A stretch of DNA of 22,053 bases from SHZI01 sp964384525 (GCA_964384525.1 CAYLKO010000048.1:1-22053), one strand, 5' to 3'. Positions 6,354 through 14,892 are shown, numbered from the stretch's first letter. The notes: generated by a model not told the origin, from the sequence alone. Made by a program: numbers and translations.

Positions 6354-8018
6354 CTACGACTTGATCATCGGTAAATCGAGTTTGTGTTCGGCGGCACAGC
6401 GTATGGCCTCTGCATAACCGGCATCGGCATGGCGCATCACCCCGGTCGCGGGATCGTTCCACAGCACGCGGGCAATCCGCCGATCGGCATCCTCGCTGCC
6501 GTCGCAGACGATCACGAGGCCGGCATGTTGCGAGTAACCCATGCCGACTCCGCCGCCGTGATGAAACGAAACCCAGGTGGCGCCGCTGGCCGTGTTCAGG
6601 AGTGCGTTCAGCAGGGGCCAGTCGGAGACGGCGTCCGAGCCATCTTTCATCGACTCGGTTTCACGGTTCGGGCTGGCCACCGAGCCACTGTCGAGGTGAT
6701 CGCGGCCGATGACCACCGGCGCCTTCAACTCGCCCTTGCGAACCATCTCGTTGAAGGCGAGCCCGAGGCGATCGCGGGCGCCGAGCCCGACCCAGCAGAT
6801 GCGCGCCGGCAAGCCCTGGAACTGGATACGATCGCGGGCGGCGTCGAGCCAGCGATGCAGGTGTGTGTTGTCCGGCAGCAGTTCCTTCACCTTCCGGTCG
6901 GTCTTGTAGATGTCTTCCGGATCACCCGAGAGTGCCACCCATCTAAAGGGTCCGATGCCGCGGCAGAAAAGCGGGCGCACATAAGCCGGTACGAAACCCG
7001 GGAAATCAAAGGCGTTCTTGATGCCTTCGTCGAAGGCGACCTGGCGGATGTTGTTGCCGTAGTCGAAGACGGGAATGCCGGCCTGCTGGAAGCCGAGCAT
7101 GGCTTCGACGTGCACGGCCATCGATTGCGCCGCGGCCTTTGCGACGGCCTGTGGGTCTGTCCGGCGACGCTCCTGCCATTGTTCGATGCTCCAGCCGAGT
7201 GGCAGGTAGCCATTCGCCGGATCGTGCGCCGAGGTCTGGTCGGTCACCGCATCGGGCCTGACGCCCCGTCGCAGCAGTTCCGGCAGGACTTCGGCCGCAT
7301 TGCCGAGCAGGCCGACGGACAGCGGCTGGCGCTTGGTGATCGACTGGTTGATCAGTGCGAGGGCGGCATCCAGGTTGTCCGCGCGGAGATCGAGATAGCC
7401 GGTTTGCAGGCGCTTGTTGAGGCGATCCGGCTGGCATTCGATCGCCAGCATCGACGCACCCGCCATGGTGGCCGCGAGTGGCTGCGCACCGCCCATGCCG
7501 CCGCGCCCGGCCGTCAGGATCCAGCGGCCGGCGAGGTCACCGCCGTAGTGTTGCCGGCCCAGCTCCACGAAGGTCTCGTAAGTGCCCTGCACGATGCCCT
7601 GGCTGCCGATGTAGATCCACGAGCCCGCGGTCATCTGCCCGAACATCATCAGGCCTTTTTTGTCGAGTTCGCGGAAATGCTCCCAGTTCGCCCAGGCCGG
7701 CACCAGGTTCGAGTTGGCGATCAATACGCGCGGTGCATCCCGGTGCGTGCGGAACACGCCGACAGGCTTGCCCGACTGCACCAGCAGTGTTTCGTCATCC
7801 TCCAGCTTTTTCAGCGAGGCGACGATTGCGTCGAAGCATTTCCAGTTGCGTGCGGCCTTGCCGATGCCGCCGTACACGACGAGGTCTTCGGGCCGTTCGG
7901 CGACGTCCGGATCCAGATTGTTCATGAGCATGCGGAGCGGCGCTTCGGTCAGCCAGCTTTTGGCGTGCAGCGTTGTGCCGGTCGGCGCCTTGATGTGGCG
8001 GGCGGATGGGCTTTTCAT
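6354..8018 (-). CDS. hutU: Urocanate hydratase (urocanase)
   Basis: A 554-residue NAD+-dependent enzyme that hydrates urocanate to 4-imidazolone-5-propionate, the second Hut step. Family signatures are LMNNLDPDVAERPEDLVVYGGIGKAARNW-type sequence at the N terminus, MTAGSWIYIGSQGIVQGTYE, LTAGRGGMGGAQPLA (Rossmann-type NAD region), DQTSAHDPANGYLPLGW, ARICWVGLGARDRLGLAFNE and SFHHGGGVGMGYSQHAG near the C terminus. Length is typical (about 555-560). The ATG overlaps the hutC stop (ATGA at 8018-8015, minus strand) and has an AGGAGA ribosome-binding site inside the end of hutC. Confidence 0.98.
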   Translation of the reverse strand: MKSPSARHIKAPTGTTLHAKSWLTEAPLRMLMNNLDPDVAERPEDLVVYGGIGKAARNWKCFDAIVASLKKLEDDETLLVQSGKPVGVFRTHRDAPRVLIANSNLVPAWANWEHFRELDKKGLMMFGQMTAGSWIYIGSQGIVQGTYETFVELGRQHYGGDLAGRWILTAGRGGMGGAQPLAATMAGASMLAIECQPDRLNKRLQTGYLDLRADNLDAALALINQSITKRQPLSVGLLGNAAEVLPELLRRGVRPDAVTDQTSAHDPANGYLPLGWSIEQWQERRRTDPQAVAKAAAQSMAVHVEAMLGFQQAGIPVFDYGNNIRQVAFDEGIKNAFDFPGFVPAYVRPLFCRGIGPFRWVALSGDPEDIYKTDRKVKELLPDNTHLHRWLDAARDRIQFQGLPARICWVGLGARDRLGLAFNEMVRKGELKAPVVIGRDHLDSGSVASPNRETESMKDGSDAVSDWPLLNALLNTASGATWVSFHHGGGVGMGYSQHAGLVIVCDGSEDADRRIARVLWNDPATGVMRHADAGYAEAIRCAAEHKLDLPMIKS

Positions 8019-8764
8019 TTGCGGTCTCCTGAAAGATTGCTCGCACGGGTGCCCGGCGGCACGTAATGTCCGGTGAGCTCAAAGCGGTTTCCGGGGTGGT
8101 GCAGGCGGGCAAAGCTGACCGGGCGGCCATGGGCCCAGGTCCGGCGCGTCACGACGAGGCACGGTTCGTTGTTTGCCATGTGCAGGCTCTTGCGGATGGT
8201 GTCGTCGGGCATGGCTGCACGGACGACCTGTTCCGCTTCCTGCAGCGGCGAGATGGCGGAGAGATAAGCCGCCGGCGTGATTTCGCCGAAGTCCTGGCCG
8301 AGGCAGTCCGGTGCGAACGCAACCAGCACGTAGCGGTCTTCGTGTTGTATCGGTGCATCGTTTTCATGATGGACGATGAGGATGTGGAAGACGGCGGCGC
8401 CGGTGTCGATCTGCAGGGCCCTGGCGACTTCGCGGCTGGCCCGTTCCCGGGCCTGGCGCAGGACCGTGGCTGTGTGGTGATGGCCGCGCCGCGCGATCTC
8501 GTCGGCAATGTTGCGTACTTCGAGGACGTGTGACGCGGCCTTGAGATCGGCCACGAAGGTGCCGACACCGGCCACCCGCTCGACATAGCCTTCGTCGTTC
8601 AGTTCGCGCAGTGCCCGATTCGCCGTCATGCGGGACACGCCGGCTGAATCCACCAGCTCATTCTCGGAGGGTACCCGGTCGTTCGGTCGCAGCTCGCCAC
8701 GCGAGATCTGGCCGATGATGGAGTCCTTGAGTTGCCGGTAACGCGGCTTCGGTTGCGCCGTCAT
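8015..8764 (-). CDS. hutC: GntR-family histidine utilisation repressor
   Basis: A 249-residue HutC-type repressor. Residues ~8-75 are a winged helix of the GntR type (RYRQLKDSIIGQISRGELRP, then VPSENELVDSAGVSRMTANRALRELNDEGYVERVAGVGTFV split over the recognition helix). The remainder is a UTRA ligand domain (RREV-type core, LIVHHENDAPIQHEDRYV, DTIRKSLHMANNEPCLVVTRRTWAHGRPVSFARLHHPGNRF in segments). Known HutC proteins release DNA on binding urocanate. The gene sits between hutF and hutU with ATGA overlaps on both sides, so it is transcribed with its targets and probably autoregulated through the operator near 10190. Confidence 0.95.
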   Translation of the reverse strand: MTAQPKPRYRQLKDSIIGQISRGELRPNDRVPSENELVDSAGVSRMTANRALRELNDEGYVERVAGVGTFVADLKAASHVLEVRNIADEIARRGHHHTATVLRQARERASREVARALQIDTGAAVFHILIVHHENDAPIQHEDRYVLVAFAPDCLGQDFGEITPAAYLSAISPLQEAEQVVRAAMPDDTIRKSLHMANNEPCLVVTRRTWAHGRPVSFARLHHPGNRFELTGHYVPPGTRASNLSGDRK

Positions 8765-10158
8765 CCGGACACCGCCTGCGGATGGAGCTTGCGGATCACG
8801 CGGGCATACTCACTGCGCACATGCTCTGCATTGACGTGTCGCCCGTTCACGACCTGCCATGTGCCGGCCACCATCACCCGCTCGATCGGCAGCGGGAGGC
8901 CGGCAAAGACCAGGGCATCGAGCAGGGTCCCTGATTCGTGGCCCAGCAGCATCGGGCTGGTGTCGTCGAGCACGACCAGATCGGCGGGCGAGCTGGTCGT
9001 GAGTCCGCCTGTCGATCGTTCGCCACCCGAGGCGCCACCGGTCAGCAGGCCGCCCGCGAGCCCGCCGCCCAGCAGTGCCTGCTCGAACAGGCTGCTTCCG
9101 GTGTGGTTGTTGCCGATCGCTGCCACGTTCCGGCTCTGCGACCTGAGCCGTTGTCCATACTCGAGCCAGCGCAGCTCCTCGAAGGGATTGATCGACACGT
9201 GGCTGTCCGAGCCGATCGCGATCCGGCCGCCGCCCTCGAGATAGCGCCGCAGCGGAAAGAACCCGTCGCCGAGGTTGCCCTCCGTGCTCGGACACAGGCA
9301 GACCACGGCGCCGGAAGCGGCCAGCGTGTCAATTTCGCCATCGTCCAGATGCGTGGCATGCACAAGGCACCAGCGATCGTCGAGATCGAAATATTCCGTC
9401 AGCCAGCGCACCGGTCGCGTGCCGTAGGCAGCAAGGCACTGGTCGATCTCGCCCTGTTGTTCGGCAATGTGCAGGTGCATCGGCACACCATCGGCCTCCG
9501 CCAGTGCGGCGACCCGGTGCAGGGCGTCCGCGGTCACGGCACGCAGGCTGTGCGCACCCACCGCAACCACGAAGTTTCCCGCCGCCAGCTTCTTCGCCGA
9601 GCGATAGTGGGCTTCGAACTCGTCCGGCGTCATCGCGAAGCGTGCCTGTTCCGCGGTCGGGTGCGGCTGGTCGAAGCCGGCCCGTTGGTAGAGCACCGGT
9701 ACATAGGTGAGGCGGATGCCGCTGTCGTTCGCGGCGGTCATCAGCGCATGCAGCATCGCCTCGTCAGGACCACTTGCCGACGCTTCGCGATGCAGATAAT
9801 GAAACTCCGCCACGCCGGTGTAGCCGGACGACACCATCTCCACATAAGCCTGGCGCGCGATCGCCGTCAGCGACGCTGCATCGATATTTCCGGCGAGTGC
9901 ATACATGCGACTCCGCCATGTCCAGAAATTATCTTTGGATTCAGGTGAACGCTCCTCCGTGCGGCCCACGAGTGCGCGTTGAAACGCATGACTGTGTGCA
10001 TTCGTGAGGCCGGGAATGACGATGCCGACCTCGGTATCGCCGGCGGCAGCGGTTGCGCCGGTCTCGATCGACCCGATGCGGCCGTTCGCCACCCGCAGGC
10101 GAACCTGTTCGGCCCAGCCATCGGCAAGCAGCGCTTTTCGGGCGAGGAGGGAGGGCAT
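8761..10158 (-). CDS. hutF: Formimidoylglutamate deiminase
   Basis: A 465-residue zinc amidohydrolase that deiminates N-formimidoyl-L-glutamate to N-formyl-L-glutamate and ammonia, feeding HutG. Evidence: the metal motif NAHSHAFQR (His55, His57), then MHLHIAEQQGEI, WCLVHATHLDDGEI, VCLCPSTEGNLGDGFFP and GSDSHVSINPFEELRWLEYG, all characteristic of HutF/TrzF-type deaminases. A Gly/Ser/Thr-rich stretch (LAGGLLTGGASGG and the following ~15 residues) makes the C-terminal region several residues longer than usual. It is the first gene of the minus-strand hut operon, and its stop overlaps the hutC start (ATGA). The ATG lies 30 nt from the shared operator; the local Shine-Dalgarno sequence is weak. 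Confidence 0.95.
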   Translation of the reverse strand: MPSLLARKALLADGWAEQVRLRVANGRIGSIETGATAAAGDTEVGIVIPGLTNAHSHAFQRALVGRTEERSPESKDNFWTWRSRMYALAGNIDAASLTAIARQAYVEMVSSGYTGVAEFHYLHREASASGPDEAMLHALMTAANDSGIRLTYVPVLYQRAGFDQPHPTAEQARFAMTPDEFEAHYRSAKKLAAGNFVVAVGAHSLRAVTADALHRVAALAEADGVPMHLHIAEQQGEIDQCLAAYGTRPVRWLTEYFDLDDRWCLVHATHLDDGEIDTLAASGAVVCLCPSTEGNLGDGFFPLRRYLEGGGRIAIGSDSHVSINPFEELRWLEYGQRLRSQSRNVAAIGNNHTGSSLFEQALLGGGLAGGLLTGGASGGERSTGGLTTSSPADLVVLDDTSPMLLGHESGTLLDALVFAGLPLPIERVMVAGTWQVVNGRHVNAEHVRSEYARVIRKLHPQAVSG

Positions 10159-10188
10159 GAATTCCCGGTTTCCAGCGGCTGGTCAGGT

Positions 10189-10198
10189 TGTATATACA
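10189..10198. promoter_or_regulatory. HutC-type operator in the hutF-hutI divergent promoter region
   Basis: TGTATATACA is a perfect 10-bp palindrome matching the TGTA-N2-TACA pattern reported for Pseudomonas HutC, in the 86-bp gap between hutF (-) and hutI (+). It overlaps TATATA/TATACA sequences that could be -10 elements on either strand, so repressor binding here could silence both directions. The promoters themselves are not clear enough to annotate. Confidence 0.65.
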
Positions 10199-10244
10199 GG
10201 CTAGTGCATGCTACCGTTCTTTGCAATCCGGAGCGGGGCGGGCG

Positions 10245-11462
10245 ATGGCGGACTGGGATACTTTGCTGACGGACGTTCGCGTCGCGACGATGCGAAGCGG
10301 CGGCAGTCCGTACGGCGCCATCGAGAATGCGGCTGTGGCGATCGCGAACGGCCGGATTGCGTGGCTTGGTCCGGCCGCCGGGCTTCCTGCCAACCCGGCG
10401 AGAGAGACCCGCTCCCTCGGCGGCCGCTGGCTGACTCCGGCACTCATCGACTGCCACACCCATCTGGTCTTCGGCGGCAATCGGGCGGAGGAATTCGAAC
10501 GACGCCTCGAAGGCGCCTCCTACAAAGACATCGCAAGGGCTGGCGGCGGCATCGTGTCGACGGTCCAGGCCACGCGCAGCGCGACCGCGGAAGAATTGAT
10601 GGCCAGTGCCGGCGCACGTCTGGCTGCCTTGAAGCAGGAAGGCGTGGCCACGGTGGAGATCAAGTCGGGTTATGGCCTGGATCTTGAAACCGAGCTGAAG
10701 ATGCTGCGCGTCGCGCGGGCGCTGGGTACGAACTTCGGCATCACGGTGAAAACCACGTTCCTCGGTGCACACACGGTCGCACCGGAGTTCCAGGGTCGCA
10801 CCGAGGAGTACCTGGATTTTGTTGGTGGCGTCGTGTTGCCGGCGGCGAACGACGAAGACCTGGTGGATGCCGTCGACGCCTATTGCGAGCAGATCGCCTT
10901 CTCGGCGGACCAGGTCGCCAGGCTGTTCGATCGTGCGCAGGAACTCGGCCTGCCGGTGAAGCTGCACGCCGACCAGCTAAGCGACAGCGATGGCGCCGAA
11001 CTTGCTGCCAGATACCATGCGTTGTCTGCGGATCACCTGGAGTATGTCTCGAAGAGCGGCTTGAAGGCCCTGGCCGCCAGCGGCACCGTGGCTGTCCTGT
11101 TGCCCGGCGCCTTCCTGACGCTGGGCGAGAAGAAGCTGCCGCCGGTCGAGCAATTCCGTGAACGCCGGATCCCCATCGCGATCGCCAGCGACTGCAATCC
11201 CGGCACTTCGCCGGTTTGTTCGCTCCGCGCGACGATGGTACTGGCCACGAGCCTGTTCAGGCTGACCCCGGAAGAGTGCCTGGCCGGCGTCACCCGCGAA
11301 GCGGCCCGCGCACTGGGTCTGGCCGGCGACCGCGGCACGCTGGAGGTCGGCAAGCGCGCCGACATCGCGATCTGGGACATCGGCCATCCGCGGGAGTTGT
11401 CTTACTGGCTCGGCCTGGATCAGCTCAATGGCCTGTTGATCGGTGGCCAGACTGCCCTGTAG
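10245..11462 (+). CDS. hutI: Imidazolonepropionase
   Basis: A 405-residue metal-dependent amidohydrolase that opens the ring of 4-imidazolone-5-propionate to give N-formimidoyl-L-glutamate, the third Hut step. Signatures: LTPALIDCHTHLVFGGNRAEEF split around His71/His73 (metal motif), GGGIVSTVQATR, EIKSGYGLDLETELKML, KTTFLGAHTVAPEF, LHADQLSDSDGAELAA, SADHLEYVS and AIASDCNPGTSPV (metal Asp). The ATG at 10245 is preferred: it gives the usual family length and follows GGAG at 10230-10233. Upstream in-frame TTG at 10188 would overlap the operator and add residues unlike the family. It is transcribed divergently from hutFCUHG and ends in a small hairpin. Confidence 0.96.
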   Translation: MADWDTLLTDVRVATMRSGGSPYGAIENAAVAIANGRIAWLGPAAGLPANPARETRSLGGRWLTPALIDCHTHLVFGGNRAEEFERRLEGASYKDIARAGGGIVSTVQATRSATAEELMASAGARLAALKQEGVATVEIKSGYGLDLETELKMLRVARALGTNFGITVKTTFLGAHTVAPEFQGRTEEYLDFVGGVVLPAANDEDLVDAVDAYCEQIAFSADQVARLFDRAQELGLPVKLHADQLSDSDGAELAARYHALSADHLEYVSKSGLKALAASGTVAVLLPGAFLTLGEKKLPPVEQFRERRIPIAIASDCNPGTSPVCSLRATMVLATSLFRLTPEECLAGVTREAARALGLAGDRGTLEVGKRADIAIWDIGHPRELSYWLGLDQLNGLLIGGQTAL

Positions 11463-11469
11463 ACAGGGC
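11454..11469. terminator. Hairpin at the hutI stop, between convergent genes
   Basis: GCCCTGT (11454-11460) and ACAGGGC (11463-11469) are perfect reverse complements enclosing the hutI TAG stop. The MBL gene ends convergently at 11476. The stem could act on both strands, but the nominal loop is only 2 nt and no T-run follows on either side, so termination is tentative. Confidence 0.3.
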
Positions 11470-11475
11470 GCGCCA

Positions 11476-12369
11476 TCAGAGCTGGTTGATCGGCACCTTG
11501 AGATAGGTCGTGCCGTTCGCATCCGCCGGTGGCAGGCGGCCGGCGCGCATGTTCACCTGGATCGACGGGATGATCAGGCGCGGCATCGACAGCGTGGCGT
11601 CGCGCCGTTCGCGCAGCGTCACGAATTCCTCCTCGGTCGCGCCTGCGATGTGCTTGTTCATCTTCTCCGCGGCGACGGTGGTCTCCCAGGCGAATGCATC
11701 GCGCCCCGGCGCCTTGTAATCGTGGCAGAGGAAAATCCGCGTCTCGTCCGGCAGCGCCAGGATCCTGTGGATCGAGTGCCAGAGTGTGCGTGCCGATCCG
11801 CCGGGAAAATCACAGCGCGCCGTGCCGAAGTCCGGCATGAAGAGCGTGTCGCCGACAAAGGCCGCGTCGCCGATCACATAGGTGACGCAGGCCGGCGTGT
11901 GTCCGGGCGTGTGCAGCACGGTGCCGGTGAGGCCACCGATCGTGAACCGGTCCTGATCGCGGAACAGCCGGTCGAACTGGCTGCCGTCGCGCGCGAACTC
12001 GGCGCCGGCGTTGAATACCTTGCCGAAGACCTCCTGCACAGCCGTGATCCCGGCGCCGATGCCGGTACGTCCGCCAAGCTGTTCCTGCACATGGGGCGCG
12101 GCAGAGAGGTGATCGGCGTGTACATGCGTCTCGAGAACCCACTCGACCTTGAGTCCGTGCTTCCGTACATGGGCCACGATCCGGTCGGCTGTGATCGTGG
12201 ACAGGCGGCCGGCGGCGTAGTCGATGTCCTGCACCGAATCGATGACGGCACAGGCGCTGGAGTCGGGATCACGGACGACATAGGAGGCGGTATTCGTCGC
12301 CTCATCGAAGAAGGCCGTTACATCCGGTTGTGGCGTGGCGCGTTCGGCGGCAGATTCCTGATCGGGCAT
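11476..12369 (-). CDS. MBL-fold metallohydrolase (Blh / persulfide-dioxygenase-like)
   Basis: A 297-residue metallo-beta-lactamase-fold protein. It shows ETHVHADHLSAAPHV (HxHxDH metal motif), HTPGHTPACVTYVIGDAAFVGDTLFMPDFG (metal His and bridging Asp) and IFLCHDYKAPGRDAFAWETTV (final His). This arrangement, with FFDEATNTASYVVRDPDSSA at the N terminus, resembles Blh/ETHE1-type persulfide dioxygenases, which bind a single iron and oxidise glutathione persulfide; glyoxalase-II-type activity is the alternative. The ATG at 12369 follows AGAGAG; the frame continues upstream but overlaps the cytochrome b gene. It is 52 bp downstream of the cytochrome b561 gene on the same strand, which hints at co-transcription. 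There is no rhodanese domain. Confidence 0.85.
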   Translation of the reverse strand: MPDQESAAERATPQPDVTAFFDEATNTASYVVRDPDSSACAVIDSVQDIDYAAGRLSTITADRIVAHVRKHGLKVEWVLETHVHADHLSAAPHVQEQLGGRTGIGAGITAVQEVFGKVFNAGAEFARDGSQFDRLFRDQDRFTIGGLTGTVLHTPGHTPACVTYVIGDAAFVGDTLFMPDFGTARCDFPGGSARTLWHSIHRILALPDETRIFLCHDYKAPGRDAFAWETTVAAEKMNKHIAGATEEEFVTLRERRDATLSMPRLIIPSIQVNMRAGRLPPADANGTTYLKVPINQL

Positions 12370-12421
12370 GACAGCTCTCTGTGCGGGTGTTCCGGAGCAT
12401 ATCAAGGCAGTGCTGCAGCTG

Positions 12422-12964
12422 TTAGTACCCCGGGGGCCTGTCCGCCCGCTTGCGCCCGTGCACCATGGCAGCGGGCAGATTCTCGCCGTGACGCCATGAA
12501 GAGAAGAGCACGCCCGCCACGTGTGCCCCGATGAGCGCCAGCAGTGAGTAGGTGAGCCACGCATGCAGGACCTCGACCCACTCGATGCCCCAGAAGCGGT
12601 CCGTGGTATAGAGCCAGCCGCTGAAGCCCACCAGCGCGGTGTTGAGCAGCAGCGCAACAATCATCCAGCCACCGAGCGGGTTGTGGCCCACATAGCGTGG
12701 TTCGTGGCCGGCCAGCACCTGCAGCCCGTAGTGCAGCGTTGCAGTTGGTGAGCGCACGAATTGCGCGAAGCGTGCATTGGCCGGGCCGATCCAGCCCCAG
12801 GCAAGGCGTACGGCGACGATCGCGAGCGATACATAGCCGATCCACTCATGCCAGGAGCCGGCCATCGCCCGGGTGAACCAGGCGATCGCAATGCTGAGGG
12901 CGAGCAGCCAGTGGCCGATGCGCACCAGCGGATCCCACACCTGGATTGCGGGGCTCGATGGCAT
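12422..12964 (-). CDS. Cytochrome b561-type membrane protein
   Basis: A 180-residue four-helix membrane cytochrome b. Helices: IGHWLLALSIAIAWFTR (with His in IGHW), WHEWIGYVSLAIVAVRLAWG (His pair residue in WHEW), GGWMIVALLLNTALVGFSGW, and VLHAWLTYSLLALIGAHVAGVLF (two His). The loop HYGLQVLAGHEPRYVGHNPLGG is typical of bacterial b561/b6-like proteins (YodB, CybB and relatives). Heme b would pass electrons between quinol and periplasmic partners. The ATG at 12964 (MPSSPAIQVWDPLVR) gives the normal N terminus; no strong Shine-Dalgarno is visible, and the upstream PepSY-like gene ends 31 bp earlier, suggesting coupling. The C terminus is a basic tail. Confidence 0.9.
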   Translation of the reverse strand: MPSSPAIQVWDPLVRIGHWLLALSIAIAWFTRAMAGSWHEWIGYVSLAIVAVRLAWGWIGPANARFAQFVRSPTATLHYGLQVLAGHEPRYVGHNPLGGWMIVALLLNTALVGFSGWLYTTDRFWGIEWVEVLHAWLTYSLLALIGAHVAGVLFSSWRHGENLPAAMVHGRKRADRPPGY

Positions 12965-12995
12965 GCCGGCAGTGGCTTGCACTGCTCCGCCGGGA

Positions 12996-13268
12996 CTACT
13001 TGACGGGCACAGGCTCGAGGGTTTTCGGATGGAAGTACGCTTCGACTTTCTTGCCGTTCTCATCGAGTGCGTACACTTCGTAGCAGCCACCATCGACCTT
13101 GATGCGCCGTACCTTCCAGCCCTTGTCCGTCAACTGCTTTTCGAGCACCGACTGGGGCTGCCATGAGTCCGGCGAACCGGAATCGCAGGTTGCAAGGCCC
13201 GTTGCCAGCACGGGAGTCGTGGCCATCAATGCCGCGAGGCCAAAGGCCGCGGACCAGGACGCTTTCAT
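12996..13268 (-). CDS. Small secreted PepSY-like protein
   Basis: A 90-residue protein with a Sec signal peptide (MKASWSAAFGLAALMATTPVLATG) and a single PepSY-like unit: VLEKQLTDKGWKVRRIKVDGG, CYEVYALDENGKKVEAYFHP and KTLEPV. The strand pattern and the Asp-x-x-Gly-Lys turn fit PepSY_2-type proteins often found next to cytochrome b561 genes, as here. The start is clear: AAGGAG lies 7 nt before the ATG. Two Cys in the mature part could form a disulfide. It probably works in the periplasm with the downstream cytochrome; the ligand is unknown. Confidence 0.85.
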   Translation of the reverse strand: MKASWSAAFGLAALMATTPVLATGLATCDSGSPDSWQPQSVLEKQLTDKGWKVRRIKVDGGCYEVYALDENGKKVEAYFHPKTLEPVPVK

Positions 13269-13414
13269 GAATGAACTCCTTGAGAGTGGAATTGCCCGAA
13301 CCCGGGAACGATTAAACCCCATTTGGGCGGGCGCGGCCGCATTATTTTGGTGAACACCCATATGGCTGGCCCTTGGCAGAGGTGGGAGCAAACGAGCTCC
13401 CTGCCGGTGCGCGC

Positions 13415-14077
13415 CTATTGACTCACTTCCGTAAGCTTTGCCATCAGTGCACGGATGTCCTGGCGTCGCCCTTCGTCCGCCGATTCCCGCCCGGGTCGCG
13501 GTGGCGCGCGCAGGGCTTTCTCCAGATGACTCATGGCAGCGGCGTACTCGCCTTCGTCGTAGAGAAACTCGCCATAGAAATAGTTGGGGTCGATGCCTGC
13601 GGGGTTTATCTGCAGCGCGGCTTCAAGATGGCTTCGCGCCTTCTTGTCGGAGCCGAAGCCGATGGGGAAGCCGGGCACCTTGTGATAAAGCGTGCCGAGG
13701 CTGGTGTGGGCGGAGCCGCCCAGCGCTGTCGGGTCGATGGCGAGTGCCTGCTCAAGCTTTTCCCTGGAGCGCTTCGCCAGCCCCAGCGCACCAAGCCCGC
13801 CTTTCACGCCGGCGCAGGTGCTGAGGACGATGCCATCCCAGATCAGCGCTTCAGCACGGTCGGGATGGCGTTGAGCAAAATCATCGGCACGGGTCACGAG
13901 CTTTTCGAATGCATCCAGCCGGGCCTCCCCAGCTGACGTGTGATAGTTGGCCTCGGCCCAGGCGGTCTGGATGTCCCGCAGTTCTGCATTGAAATCCGGA
14001 GCCTGCGCCGCCGCCACGGTGGCGAGCATCAGCAGGCAGGCAGCCGGAATCCAGGCCAGTGAAATGTGACGCGTCAT
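13415..14077 (-). CDS. Periplasmic TPR-repeat protein
   Basis: A 220-residue protein with a signal peptide (ISLAWIPAACLLMLATVAAAQA) and helical repeats of TPR type: AEALIWDGIVLSTCAG, KLEQALAIDPTALGGSAHTS, HLEAALQINPAGIDPNYFYGEF and EYAAAMSHLEKALRAP. The block GSAHTSLGTLYHKVPGFPIGFGSDKKA is seen in TPR proteins related to TRAP-associated TatT. No enzyme motif is present. Its ATG overlaps the SDR stop (ATGA), so it is the last gene of the hemolysin-ligase-HDO-SDR operon and may scaffold or export the product. It could alternatively be unrelated housekeeping attached at the end of the operon. Confidence 0.8.
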   Translation of the reverse strand: MTRHISLAWIPAACLLMLATVAAAQAPDFNAELRDIQTAWAEANYHTSAGEARLDAFEKLVTRADDFAQRHPDRAEALIWDGIVLSTCAGVKGGLGALGLAKRSREKLEQALAIDPTALGGSAHTSLGTLYHKVPGFPIGFGSDKKARSHLEAALQINPAGIDPNYFYGEFLYDEGEYAAAMSHLEKALRAPPRPGRESADEGRRQDIRALMAKLTEVSQ

Positions 14078-14892
14078 GGGATGTTTCCCTCTGCATGGGG
14101 GTGTGCATGGCGTTGAATGATCGGCAGCTGTCGGCGCAACGAGCCGTCAACCAGCTGTGGCAGCAGCGCGTTGAGCCTGGCGTAGAGTTTCTCCGGCCAA
14201 CCGATGACTGCTTCAGTGATGTTGTGCTCCAGCATCCGTCGGGCCGCGGTTGCCACCTCGGTTGGTGAATCCATCGACACCCCGAGTTCCGCATTCAGGT
14301 GTTCCGCCGCAGCGCTATTGATGCCGGTACGTGTGGCGCGCGGCGACAGGGTGTGCACGCGGACTGCTGATCCGGCGAGCTCCCGTCGCAGCGCTTCGCT
14401 GAAACCGCGCATGCCGAACTTGGTGGCGGAGTACACGCTGTAGCCGGGATAACCGATGTGGCCAAAGACCGAAGCGATGTTGAGGATGTGTGCTTCCGGC
14501 TGATGACGGAGATGGGGCAATAGTTGTCGGGTGAGCTGAATCGGTGCGAGCAGGTTCACCGCCAGGGTCAGGCCGATCTGGCCCTCGTCCTGATCGGCAA
14601 GCAGCCGGAAGGGACTCAAGCCTGCGTTGTTGATCAGAACATTGATGCCGCCCTGGAATGTTTGTGCCGCTGCCACCATGGTCGTGCGGTCCGCGACGGC
14701 GGTGAGATCCCCGGTCATGTCGCTTGCCCGGCCGCCAACGCTGTCCAGTTCGGCGGCGGCCTGCGCAAGCCCCGCAGCATCACGGTCAACCAGAAACCCG
14801 CTGGCTCCGCAGCGGAGCAACTCGGCGGCAATCGCCCGGCCGATGCCACCGGCCCCGCCGGTAATGAGAACCCGGGCATCGGTGAGCTTCAT
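14074..14892 (-). CDS. Short-chain dehydrogenase/reductase (SDR)
   Basis: A 272-residue classical SDR. The NAD(P) motif TGGAGGIG follows strand ARVLI; NNAG is in INVLINNAGLSPF; the catalytic Ser is in ILNIASVFGH and Tyr/Lys in YSVYSATKFGMRGFSEALRRE. The stretch FLVDRDAAGLA has Asp after the second strand, favouring NAD over NADP. The ~70-residue C-terminal extension (EVATAARRMLEHNITEAVIGWPEKLYARLNALLPQLVDGSL, in segments) is like SDRs linked to lipid or ketone reduction. The start overlaps the HDO stop and the stop overlaps the TPR start (both ATGA). It probably reduces or oxidises an intermediate made by the upstream enzymes; the substrate is not visible. Confidence 0.92.
   Translation of the reverse strand: MKLTDARVLITGGAGGIGRAIAAELLRCGASGFLVDRDAAGLAQAAAELDSVGGRASDMTGDLTAVADRTTMVAAAQTFQGGINVLINNAGLSPFRLLADQDEGQIGLTLAVNLLAPIQLTRQLLPHLRHQPEAHILNIASVFGHIGYPGYSVYSATKFGMRGFSEALRRELAGSAVRVHTLSPRATRTGINSAAAEHLNAELGVSMDSPTEVATAARRMLEHNITEAVIGWPEKLYARLNALLPQLVDGSLRRQLPIIQRHAHPHAEGNIP

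Noticed and set aside
6384..8066. 560-codon open frame antisense to hutU
   Set aside because: A consequence of high GC and codon bias of hutU; the translation shows no domain, whereas hutU is unmistakable.
8938..9948. 336-codon open frame antisense to hutF
   Set aside because: Shadow of hutF: no recognisable domain and Arg/His-rich composition typical of antisense frames.
12370..12660. Extended N terminus of the MBL protein
   Set aside because: It overlaps the cytochrome b561 gene in another frame and lacks MBL similarity; the ATG at 12369 has an RBS and gives a normal domain.
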